A stretch of DNA of 64,000 bases from Saccharopolyspora ipomoeae. GTDB lineage: Bacteria > Actinomycetota > Actinomycetes > Mycobacteriales > Pseudonocardiaceae. The notes beneath the pieces are model-generated. The model saw nothing but the letters and a program-made list of their open reading frames with translations. It was not told the DNA's origin and ran no database searches. The DNA is taken from positions 1 through 64,000 of the forward strand of contig NZ_JASAOF010000020.1 of NCBI RefSeq assembly GCF_029952525.1, in the 5' to 3' direction. The translations under genes were made by a program, and so were the position numbers. Positions 28,222-35,743 of this stretch are shown in pieces. The number at the start of each line of letters is the position of its first letter. The stretch's first letter is position 1.

Positions 28222-29970
28222 GTGCTGAACACATGGGTCGCCGGAAATCCCGGCGCGATGCGCGGCTACGCGCAGCAGGTGCACAAGCTCAGCAGCGGTG
28301 TCGAAAAGGTCGCTACCGGTGCTTTCGACGCTCGGAATCAAGCGGCATCTGAGTGGGACGGAGCCGCCTCGGAGGCATTCCAGGGTTGGACGTCTCAGCA
28401 GGGCGGCGACGGTGACGCACTAGCGGGGATGTTCGGCCGAGTCGCTAGCGCTGTAGAGGCGTGGTGCGACGAGATCGACACTGTGAAGTCGCGGATGGAG
28501 CAGGCGAAGCAGGTCGCGAACGGTGGCGGTCTCATCGTGCTCCGCGACCTGATCTACCCACCGAAACCGCTCCCCGCAGCGGATCCGAACGCGATCCCCG
28601 GGAGCGGCACGCAGCCTCCTCAAGCCCAAAGCGAGGCGGCACAGGCGAAGCACGCGCAGGCGGAAGCCGCCTATGCCGAAGCTGAAGCCACGGTGACTCA
28701 AGCACGCGATATGGAGCGCTCGGCACACGCCCAGCTCATCCGCGCATTGGATGCGGCCAAGAACGACGTGGGGCTGATCTCCCAGGCCGGAGTGTGGGAA
28801 CAGGCCGGCGCGAATCCATCCAGCCCAGCAGGTACGGCGCTCGCGGGCGCCGCGACCGCGATGGAGACACGTGCTGCTGAGGCGACCAAGGGCATTTTCG
28901 AGCAGGCCACGGCACACGGACCAGCAGCAACACGTGCTTGCTGGGATTCGCTATCGACAGCGCAGCGAGCAGACCTGATGGACCGATTCCCACAGATGAT
29001 CGGGAACGGCAACGGCCTGCCCACGACCGTCAGGCACGAGGCCAATTTGGCACTGCTCGCCAGCCAGCGTCAGGCGCTGGAGTCGAAGTACCGTGCTGTG
29101 CAGCAGCGAATCGCCGACATCCGTCCTGGTGATGGTCTGGCCGCTGAGAAGGAGCGGCTGGAGACACAGAAGGAGCAGCTCGAGGAGTCACTTGCTGGCC
29201 TCAAGCAGCTCGATACGACTGTCCACCAGCCCGGCCACTACCTGTTGGGCATCGATGCGACTGCGAGCGGTGGTCGCGGACAAGCCATCATTGCGAACGG
29301 TAATCCGGACACAGCGCAGAACGTCATGACGACTGTGCCGGGAACCTACTCCGACCTCGGCGACGTCATGAACTACTCGACTGACGCCGACAAGGTCATG
29401 CAGCGCGCGCAGGCACTCGAACCGAACCAGTCCTTCGCCTCGATCACCTACGCCGGGTACGAGTCACCGCCGAGCCTCCCGGACGCCGCCAATGGCCGCT
29501 TCGCCGAGGAAGGAAGCCGCGGCCTCTCGGAGTTCCAAGAAGGGCTGCGTGTCGGCCACGAACTCGACCAGCCAAGCAACAACACGGTCATCGGGCACTC
29601 GTACGGAACTACGGAAGTCGGATACGCCGCACGGGATCACGGTATCCACGCGGACAACATCGTGTTCCTCGGCTCCCCCGGCGTCGGCGTCGACCACGCC
29701 AGCGAACTCGGAGTCGACCCGAACCGTGTGTGGTCCGGTACAGCCAATCTCGACGTGATCGACTACGCGACCCCCTCGCCGAACCCAGCCGATTACGGGC
29801 GACTTGAAACCACCGATGATCACTGGTTCGGCCGGAACCCATCGGATCCGAGCTTCGGCGGCCAGGAGCTCCCGGTCCACGACTGGTCCTACCACGGCGA
29901 CTACTGGACATACGACGAGTCTGTTGATGGGATGGCTCGCGTCGTCGCCAACCACGGCAAGGGAAACTGA
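28222..29970 (+). CDS. WXG100-like / DUF1023 alpha-beta hydrolase, putative T7SS effector
   Basis: This protein has 582 aa. Residues 1-100 are helical with a WXG-type hairpin (W45-DG, then AFQGW at 53-57). Residues 110-330 are an Ala/Glu/Gln-rich coiled coil. Residues 335-582 form the DUF1023 hydrolase with nucleophile Ser460 in GHSYG and a probable catalytic His558 in VHDWSYH. There is no signal peptide, as expected for a type VII substrate. No secretion machinery is in the element, so it would use a host system. Its substrate and target are unknown. Confidence 0.82.
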   Translation: MLNTWVAGNPGAMRGYAQQVHKLSSGVEKVATGAFDARNQAASEWDGAASEAFQGWTSQQGGDGDALAGMFGRVASAVEAWCDEIDTVKSRMEQAKQVANGGGLIVLRDLIYPPKPLPAADPNAIPGSGTQPPQAQSEAAQAKHAQAEAAYAEAEATVTQARDMERSAHAQLIRALDAAKNDVGLISQAGVWEQAGANPSSPAGTALAGAATAMETRAAEATKGIFEQATAHGPAATRACWDSLSTAQRADLMDRFPQMIGNGNGLPTTVRHEANLALLASQRQALESKYRAVQQRIADIRPGDGLAAEKERLETQKEQLEESLAGLKQLDTTVHQPGHYLLGIDATASGGRGQAIIANGNPDTAQNVMTTVPGTYSDLGDVMNYSTDADKVMQRAQALEPNQSFASITYAGYESPPSLPDAANGRFAEEGSRGLSEFQEGLRVGHELDQPSNNTVIGHSYGTTEVGYAARDHGIHADNIVFLGSPGVGVDHASELGVDPNRVWSGTANLDVIDYATPSPNPADYGRLETTDDHWFGRNPSDPSFGGQELPVHDWSYHGDYWTYDESVDGMARVVANHGKGN

Positions 29971-29973
29971 CTG

Positions 29974-30282
29974 ATGAAAATCGACGCCACGAAGCCCGCG
30001 ACTGCCGGGACCGTCGTAGGTTGGCTCTTTCTCGCACTGGCAATCGCCGTCTGGCTCGTCGTCATCCCCTTGACCGGGTCAGCCCTCTTCTTCGCCACCC
30101 GAATCACGGCTGAGCCCAGCTTCGCGACTATCGGAACCGTGGTCTACGGAATCGTCGGCGCGATCGGATTCACCGCCGTCGCCGCCACTGAGCACCGATC
30201 AAGCCGCCCAGCCCTCTGGATTTACCTTGCACTACTTTCCCTAGCTACAATTGTCGCTGTCGCACTGAATCTCAAATTCTAA
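29974..30282 (+). CDS. Small three-helix membrane protein
   Basis: This 102-aa protein has three hydrophobic segments (about 15-38, 50-65 and 78-98) and few charged residues. It starts 3 bp after the hydrolase gene, so it is almost certainly co-translated. Position suggests an immunity or docking partner for the hydrolase, but that is inference and no family was recognised. Confidence 0.75.
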   Translation: MKIDATKPATAGTVVGWLFLALAIAVWLVVIPLTGSALFFATRITAEPSFATIGTVVYGIVGAIGFTAVAATEHRSSRPALWIYLALLSLATIVAVALNLKF

Positions 30283-30340
30283 GGGTCATTCAGACAAAGG
30301 TTTCCCAGCGACAACCGAAACTTGGTAACGGGCTGTCCTG

Positions 30341-33300
30341 CTAGAGGTCGACTTTTAGCTGATCACCCAAAGCTTCCCCACCCTGCACCTCTTGGCCTGC
30401 CTCAATATGCACTTCGATATTCCTATTACCCGCGAATGGCGTCAAATCAACCCCTGCAGAAATTCCCGCGATTCGAATAGACTCGAGCTGCGGAAGGGCG
30501 GAAATTGGCCGCAGGTCGGCTATTCCTTCGCAGCCAGACAACTGGATCACCCTGAGATTTGTGAGCCCTTCCAGCGGCGCGAGATCGCTGATTCCTGTCC
30601 CCCCGACATCCAGACGCTGTAGGTTCGTTTGCCCAACCAAGTCGTCCAGGTGGGTCACAGCCGTACCTTTAAGCTCCAGATATTGAAGATCCAATTTCCG
30701 GAGAGGGGATAGATCCTGCACCCATTTGCAGTCTTCGAGATCCACTACCCGCAGATTTGGCGCGGCGTTAACCAAGTCACCTAGGGACCCTTGAGGCAAA
30801 CTTGACCGAGATAGGCTAATGGATTCTACTGCCTTAAGCGCAGGAAGCTGACTAACATCGCGCAGCGCCAGACAATCGAACAAAGTTAGAGATTCAAGCT
30901 CAGTGAACCGCGACAGAGAAGAGTAGTCTTGAACCTTTTTGCAGTTGATAAGAGACAGACTACGTAAGGATTCCGGAAGATTCTCAAGGCAACGTAGGTC
31001 CTCTCCGGAAAACGCCCCCAAAGTGACATCCTTAAGGTAAGGTAATCCAGGCATTGAGCCGTCATCAATCGGGGCGCCGAACGTATAAAGAATTAGGGTT
31101 CGAAGAGTAGAGGAATGCCTTTCCAGGACACTGAGGTCAATAGGAGTGCCTGAACTTTCGAAGAGTTGCCCCCATACCTCGTTCAGAGGGGAAATCTTCC
31201 CTAGGGCAGCAAAATGGCTGGAGTTTACTACAATCGCTTTTCCTCCACGCGGCGCCAGAGCCAGAACGCGTTCCGCATACTCTTCCACATCAAAGTATCG
31301 CCAGGCCTTGTAAAGTTCGAAGGTGGCTCGTTTGTCACACGCGTACCGAGACAGAATCTCAAGCGCTTCGGGCCCATTTATCAACGCCGCAGTCTGAACG
31401 GTCGCATTGGCGACGGCTTTAGACAAGCCCTCTAGAGTTTTGGGCAATCGTGCTAGAACAGGTTCACCAGCCGTCGCCAACGTTCGTGCTGCGCGTTCGC
31501 TACGCGGCGGAACAAGATCAGCCAAGCACCGGTCGAGGGCCAACTTCAATTCTTCCGGAACCGAGGGAAGCGTCTCCAGGCATGCCACTGCCAAAAGTTT
31601 AAGTCGTCGAGCATGCCGAGGCTCGTCCTGTGCGCGGTCGAGGATTCCTTGGATTAGTTCTCGCCGCAAAGGATCGTTCGCGTGGCCAGCCGCCATCACC
31701 ACCGTTTCACGCCATTGGTCACGGTGCGCGTATTGTACGAGTAGGTCCATATCACCAAGATCGGCAGCTTGCTTGGCCGTGAGATACTCTTGGACTGTAC
31801 GGTGTACGAAATCAATCTTTTCGGGAACCGGTTCGCGGATAACGCCACTACGCTGCAAAAGCGCATCAAGAACTGTCTTGGAATCTGCACGAACTTGGGG
31901 CATCGCCATTAAACGGTCTGATACTAGCCGCTGCACCATCGGCTTTGGCAGTTCGACTCGGTTACTCATCGACAGATTCCATGCCAGGTTCTGCAGTAGG
32001 CTTACTTTCTGATCACGCTCCATCGGGGTAGTCCAGGAACTAGGGATGTTACGTTTTGCATCTCTCGTTTCCAGCAGCATCTCAAGAGCTGCGGAATAAA
32101 GTCCCATACGGCTGCGAGGAAGCGTCTCACGATCGATGTTGAGAGCACAAAGCATTGCTGCAAGCAGTGGGGTTGTAGCCAAGCTTCGCAAATGTGGCGA
32201 AGATTCGAGCCTGGCGAGCAGTTTGGCCTCATAAGCTGGTAACTTCTCAGGTGGACATGGAAGGTCAGCACACTCTCTGACTGCATCATGCCAATGGCGC
32301 ACTAAGGCGCTTAGGTCCGCCGCTCCCAACTGTTCCAGGAACGCAGTGTTGAAACCTTCGTTTCGTAGCCAACCTACATTGGCAGCTGCGGGACGCGAGG
32401 TAACTACAATCCGGATAGCTGGAAACTCATTAACAAGCCCCTTAAGCCACTCACGAACGGCCTGCCGTTGGGGTGCAGTAACCTCGTCAACTCCGTCAAC
32501 CAGCAAGACGGCCTGACCCGAACGGAGACGCTGATGCACCCATCCAGGCGGCATAACTCCAACAATTGTGCCGGCCACATCATCGAGAAATTCTTCCGGC
32601 CGAGGTAACCGTCCACCTGAGTAGCTGCGCAACTTGATCAGGAATGGTGTACAGCCGTTTAGGCTGGACAACTCATCAGTGAATGCGCTACGAGCCGCCG
32701 TGACCGCAAGCCAGCGTAAGAGGGTACTTTTCCCGCCTCCAGCCTCACCACGAAGGAGAATTAAACGGTGATCGCTCAGAACCCGCTCAACACGGATGGC
32801 TTGGTTTTCGCGATTTTCTGGATACCAGGCGCTAACGGGAAGAGCGCTCCGCTTGTCCGTGGCGGTTGTTTGATCCTCTTTCGACACGCTTAATCCGATG
32901 TACGCGACGCTCAACCGCGTTTGTGGGCGACTTAGGCGTTCAAAGCGCAGACCGAACAGCTCGAGATGGTCTAGATCATCGCGAATCTTCGCCAAATAGC
33001 GCCGACTGAACTCGTCTTCTGCCTCGCCTTCCGTTGCCGTAAGTGACCGAATAGGCAGTCGAGACAGCACGGTCTCAACTTGATTTGCCATAGTAGACAA
33101 GCGAGAAAGTAGCTCTGCGGTAGCACGGGGTTCGAACTGAGGCAAGTGAACTAACGTGCGCGCCAGGGAGGTGCAACACTCGTCAAGAATAACATCGTAC
33201 AGTCGTCCCCCTGCCTCCCCGAGCTGAAACTCCGCCTCTCGCGCGGGCAACGTTGTGCGTAGTCGTCGTGCCAGCTTCACCGGGTCCGCATCATCAGCCA

Positions 33301-33616
33301 TTATTGCCTCGTCGGAAAGGTCAGCATGGTTGAGTGTAAGGACTACCTGATGCAGTACCGCCTCGCGATCACCGTCGCTAAGATCGCGGAACTCTTGCTT
33401 AACGTGGGCCAGGAGACGTTCGGTCACCGCGTCCACGATGGAATCGAACTGACGCTGAACCCTTCGCCGCCTAATCTCGTCAGGAAACCCAGTCTTGATC
33501 AACTCAACGAGGTCGGTAGAAGCTTCCCCCCTTGAGGTGCGGCTCGCTAGCCAGCGACCAACAACGAGATTTGCGACTGCCTTTCCGGCACCTAGTGCTG
33601 CCGTTTCAACGGACAA
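30341..33616 (-). CDS. NACHT-domain STAND NTPase with C-terminal leucine-rich repeats (bacterial NLR)
   Basis: This protein has 1091 aa. Residues 1-190 are an all-helical effector-type domain like the NACHT N-terminal helical domains of actinobacterial bNACHT proteins. The NACHT core begins near 285: Walker A GEAGGGKS at 290-297, Walker B LLVDGVDE at 371-378, sensor VVTSRPA near 404. A helical stretch follows to about 830, then 10-12 leucine-rich repeats (LRSLSLINCKK, LESLTLFDCLA, LRVVDLEDCKW, LQRLDVGGTGI). Bacterial NACHT proteins are a known anti-phage class. Start TTG 33616 follows AGGGGGA. Sampled lines are about 43-50% G+C, far below the element backbone, which indicates separate acquisition. 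Confidence 0.88.
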   Translation of the reverse strand: MSVETAALGAGKAVANLVVGRWLASRTSRGEASTDLVELIKTGFPDEIRRRRVQRQFDSIVDAVTERLLAHVKQEFRDLSDGDREAVLHQVVLTLNHADLSDEAIMADDADPVKLARRLRTTLPAREAEFQLGEAGGRLYDVILDECCTSLARTLVHLPQFEPRATAELLSRLSTMANQVETVLSRLPIRSLTATEGEAEDEFSRRYLAKIRDDLDHLELFGLRFERLSRPQTRLSVAYIGLSVSKEDQTTATDKRSALPVSAWYPENRENQAIRVERVLSDHRLILLRGEAGGGKSTLLRWLAVTAARSAFTDELSSLNGCTPFLIKLRSYSGGRLPRPEEFLDDVAGTIVGVMPPGWVHQRLRSGQAVLLVDGVDEVTAPQRQAVREWLKGLVNEFPAIRIVVTSRPAAANVGWLRNEGFNTAFLEQLGAADLSALVRHWHDAVRECADLPCPPEKLPAYEAKLLARLESSPHLRSLATTPLLAAMLCALNIDRETLPRSRMGLYSAALEMLLETRDAKRNIPSSWTTPMERDQKVSLLQNLAWNLSMSNRVELPKPMVQRLVSDRLMAMPQVRADSKTVLDALLQRSGVIREPVPEKIDFVHRTVQEYLTAKQAADLGDMDLLVQYAHRDQWRETVVMAAGHANDPLRRELIQGILDRAQDEPRHARRLKLLAVACLETLPSVPEELKLALDRCLADLVPPRSERAARTLATAGEPVLARLPKTLEGLSKAVANATVQTAALINGPEALEILSRYACDKRATFELYKAWRYFDVEEYAERVLALAPRGGKAIVVNSSHFAALGKISPLNEVWGQLFESSGTPIDLSVLERHSSTLRTLILYTFGAPIDDGSMPGLPYLKDVTLGAFSGEDLRCLENLPESLRSLSLINCKKVQDYSSLSRFTELESLTLFDCLALRDVSQLPALKAVESISLSRSSLPQGSLGDLVNAAPNLRVVDLEDCKWVQDLSPLRKLDLQYLELKGTAVTHLDDLVGQTNLQRLDVGGTGISDLAPLEGLTNLRVIQLSGCEGIADLRPISALPQLESIRIAGISAGVDLTPFAGNRNIEVHIEAGQEVQGGEALGDQLKVDL

Positions 33617-33764
33617 CGGGTCCCCCTGTCTCCTGCCTCGTGCCCACCAACCTTGTCTATCAGGGTGTGGTGCAGAGGTCGAGAGGCTAAAGGCCTGAAT
33701 TCTGTGCCAAAGGTGGTGGCAAGGTTAAGCCGGGTTGGTGGCCACTCGACGATCGTTGTGTCCG

Positions 33765-34910
33765 TTACAGCGCTTTGAGGCGCTTTTGCTGACGCGCAGA
33801 CCCAATGGCAGCAGCCAGGTATTTCGCCTCGACGACCTCGGCTTGGACCGAGTCGTGTTCACCCGTGGCTATCAACGCCATCGCTAGGTCGACTCGTAGC
33901 GCAGTTTCGGCACGGGTGAACGTCTTGTCGAGTTCGTCCAACGCGCGCGCCAGTACGTCGACTGCCGCCGGGTCAGCGAAACGTGCGAGTGCATGCCCTC
34001 GCCAGCGAGTCAGATGCACGGCATCGAGCGCCACGTACGGGCTGATGGGATCTGCCTGTTCGCTCGGTAGAAGTTCGGCCGCGTCGTCGAAGGCGCTGAG
34101 GCTCTCGCTTCGTTGGTCATGTGCGGCGAGCGCTTCACCGTGTGCGGCTGCGAGCCACGATCGCAGAACCATCGGACATACCGACCTAGCTCGCCGTCGC
34201 GTGTCATGCAACAGGTCGACAGCACACCTCGTCTCACCAAGGTCGAGAAGTACGAAGGCCTGTTCGGCACCGGTGTGGATCTCGTACGACTCGGTGCCGG
34301 TCTCCCGTGCAGCGTGCCTCGCGCGCTCGTAGTGCCGCCATGACGTTTGCGTCTTGCCGAGGTCGAGGGCTTGCCAGCCTGCGAGGGTGTGGAGTTCGGT
34401 GAGGATGACGGCGAGTTGCTGGCGCGTGTTTCCGGGCAAGCTGTGGGTGAAGAGCTTCTCGACTTGACTCGCCTTCGCCCGAACCTCCTCGTATGCCACG
34501 ACCGCGCCGAGTTGCCGGTCGACGCGGCGTATCGAGTCGAGCTGTCCGCGGAGAAGGTCCAGAAGGGTTCCGTCGATTCGACGCGAGACGTCGAGCATCT
34601 GTCGGAGTTCGGCGGTCTCGTCGTCGAACCGCGGCGGTGACAGCAGTTCGTCGATCGACAGACCAAAGATCCGTTCAAGCAGGCGTGCTGTCACCGCTCG
34701 TACTGGTCCGAGTGGCTGCCCATTGGCTCCGCGTCCTGTGATCAGCCGCTGTAGGTGGCGCAGGCTGAGCGTGCCGGGTTCGTCGTGCTCGCGGGCGAAA
34801 CGTTCTGTGTACTCGGTGAACTCTTCGAGTGTCTGGCGTCGTTCCCTGATCTTCTGTTCGAGCACCGTACGAGGCGGTCGCACCGTGTCTACCCCCGTCC
34901 GCTCGTGCAT
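33765..34910 (-). CDS. HTH regulator with TPR-like C-terminus (copy 1)
   Basis: This 381-aa protein has an N-terminal HTH-like region in residues 15-85 (TLEEFTEYTERFAREH, LSLRHLQRLITGR) and a helical-repeat sensor domain (LAVILTELHTLAGWQALDLGKTQTSWRHYERAR and following) over residues 130-370. It shares the repeat-domain layout with the gene at 40235. AICEs such as pSAM2 are run by HTH regulators, and this is probably one of the two main switches here. The 14-bp palindrome at 34940-34953 lies 30 bp upstream of its start, suggesting self-regulation or cross-regulation. Confidence 0.8.
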   Translation of the reverse strand: MHERTGVDTVRPPRTVLEQKIRERRQTLEEFTEYTERFAREHDEPGTLSLRHLQRLITGRGANGQPLGPVRAVTARLLERIFGLSIDELLSPPRFDDETAELRQMLDVSRRIDGTLLDLLRGQLDSIRRVDRQLGAVVAYEEVRAKASQVEKLFTHSLPGNTRQQLAVILTELHTLAGWQALDLGKTQTSWRHYERARHAARETGTESYEIHTGAEQAFVLLDLGETRCAVDLLHDTRRRARSVCPMVLRSWLAAAHGEALAAHDQRSESLSAFDDAAELLPSEQADPISPYVALDAVHLTRWRGHALARFADPAAVDVLARALDELDKTFTRAETALRVDLAMALIATGEHDSVQAEVVEAKYLAAAIGSARQQKRLKAL

Positions 34911-34939
34911 GTCGTCCGCATGTCGTGTTGATGTCGTTC

Positions 34940-34953
34940 CGCCAATATTGGCG
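34940..34953. promoter_or_regulatory. Operator-like palindrome, copy 1
   Basis: CGCCAATATTGGCG is a perfect 14-bp palindrome. It matches the CGCC-N6-GGCG form found before the excisionase-like gene and before the integrase gene. Confidence 0.65.
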
Positions 34954-35137
34954 AGTTGAGAAGCTCATTTCAGTGTGACACGCCGCAGGCCGGCTGGTCA
35001 CACGTCAGTCCGGCGACGGCGCCCCTCTCCGCGCTTCGGCGCCGTCGCCGGACACTCGGGCGTGGCCCGTGCCGATGACCCCCAGTCGGACACGGGCCAC
35101 GTGCGTCCTGAACAGACATCGACGTACAGGGACAGCC

Positions 35138-35350
35138 ATGCACCCGTTTCGCTGGACGCCCGCTGAGGGGAAGCGACACGCGACAACCGACCGCCGTCGA
35201 CTCACTGGGCGCTATCCGGTGTCCGAGCAGATCGAGACGCTGTGTGGCCAGTTGGTCGAGGTCGCTGAGCCAAGCGAACTGGCGTGGTTGTGGGAGACCT
35301 GCGTCAGCTGTAATGAGAGTGCGCATCTGCTCGTGGCGAGCGGGTCATGA
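35138..35350 (+). CDS. Small zinc-finger-like protein
   Basis: This 70-aa protein has the MHPFRWTPAEGKRHA start, a mid Cys (ETLCGQ) and a CVSC pair followed by a His, the layout of small zinc-binding proteins common on actinomycete plasmids and AICEs. AGGGA precedes ATG 35138. Its stop overlaps the next gene's ATG by 4 nt. Its role is not known. Confidence 0.7.
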   Translation: MHPFRWTPAEGKRHATTDRRRLTGRYPVSEQIETLCGQLVEVAEPSELAWLWETCVSCNESAHLLVASGS

Positions 35351-35562
35351 CGACTCGGTCGGCCGCCTTGGCCGTGTTGCTGCGCAAGACCCAATGGTTG
35401 CTCGACGATCTCGCGTTCGAGGTCGGAGCTGGGCGAGCTGATCAGATCGACTTCACCGGGATCATTGACCTGCTCGAATCCATCACGGCCATGCTTCGAG
35501 AGGAACAGCAGAAGAGCCCGGGTGTCGTCGACGGTGCGACGGCGTCAGCTCGGGACGGGTAG
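35347..35562 (+). CDS. Small hypothetical protein
   Basis: This 71-aa, mostly helical protein (VLLRKTQWLLDDLAFEV, IIDLLESITAMLREEQQ) is translationally coupled to the zinc-finger-like gene (ATGA). Its last codons overlap the first copy of the GGGACGGGT repeat. No family was recognised. Confidence 0.65.
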   Translation: MTTRSAALAVLLRKTQWLLDDLAFEVGAGRADQIDFTGIIDLLESITAMLREEQQKSPGVVDGATASARDG

Positions 35563-35703
35563 CCGTGGTCGGCTCGCCGAGGCAGCTGAGAGACCACGAA
35601 CGGGACGGGTGGGACGGGTTGTCGCGAACCCGTCCCACCCGTCCCGTGTTTCGTTTCCGCTGGTCGATGCCGGTTGCTACCCGTCCCGTGCGCGGGGACG
35701 GGT
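35552..35703. repeat. Cluster of seven GGGACGGGT 9-mers, candidate clt or origin
   Basis: Direct copies start at 35552, 35602, 35611 and 35695; inverted copies start at 35628, 35637 and 35679. The central four make a perfect stem of 21-bp arms (35600-35620 and 35627-35647) with a 6-nt loop, and the last pair makes a second stem around a 7-nt centre. The cluster ends about 40 bp from the 3' end of the FtsK/TraB-like gene. In Streptomyces plasmids the TraB-binding clt locus is a short-repeat cluster next to traB. Confidence 0.75.
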
Positions 35704-35743
35704 TACGCATCGCGTGACGGGTTGGCCGTCCTGCCGGGAACAC

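Noticed and set aside
30283-30340. Possible CRISPR-like spacing in the AT-rich cargo
   Set aside because: No repeated unit of 20-40 bp with regular spacers exists in the element; the only tandem array is the 24-bp repeat at 24628.
34970-35205. Several short open frames on both strands upstream of the zinc-finger-like gene
   Set aside because: They overlap each other, lack ribosome sites and fall in the divergent promoter region.
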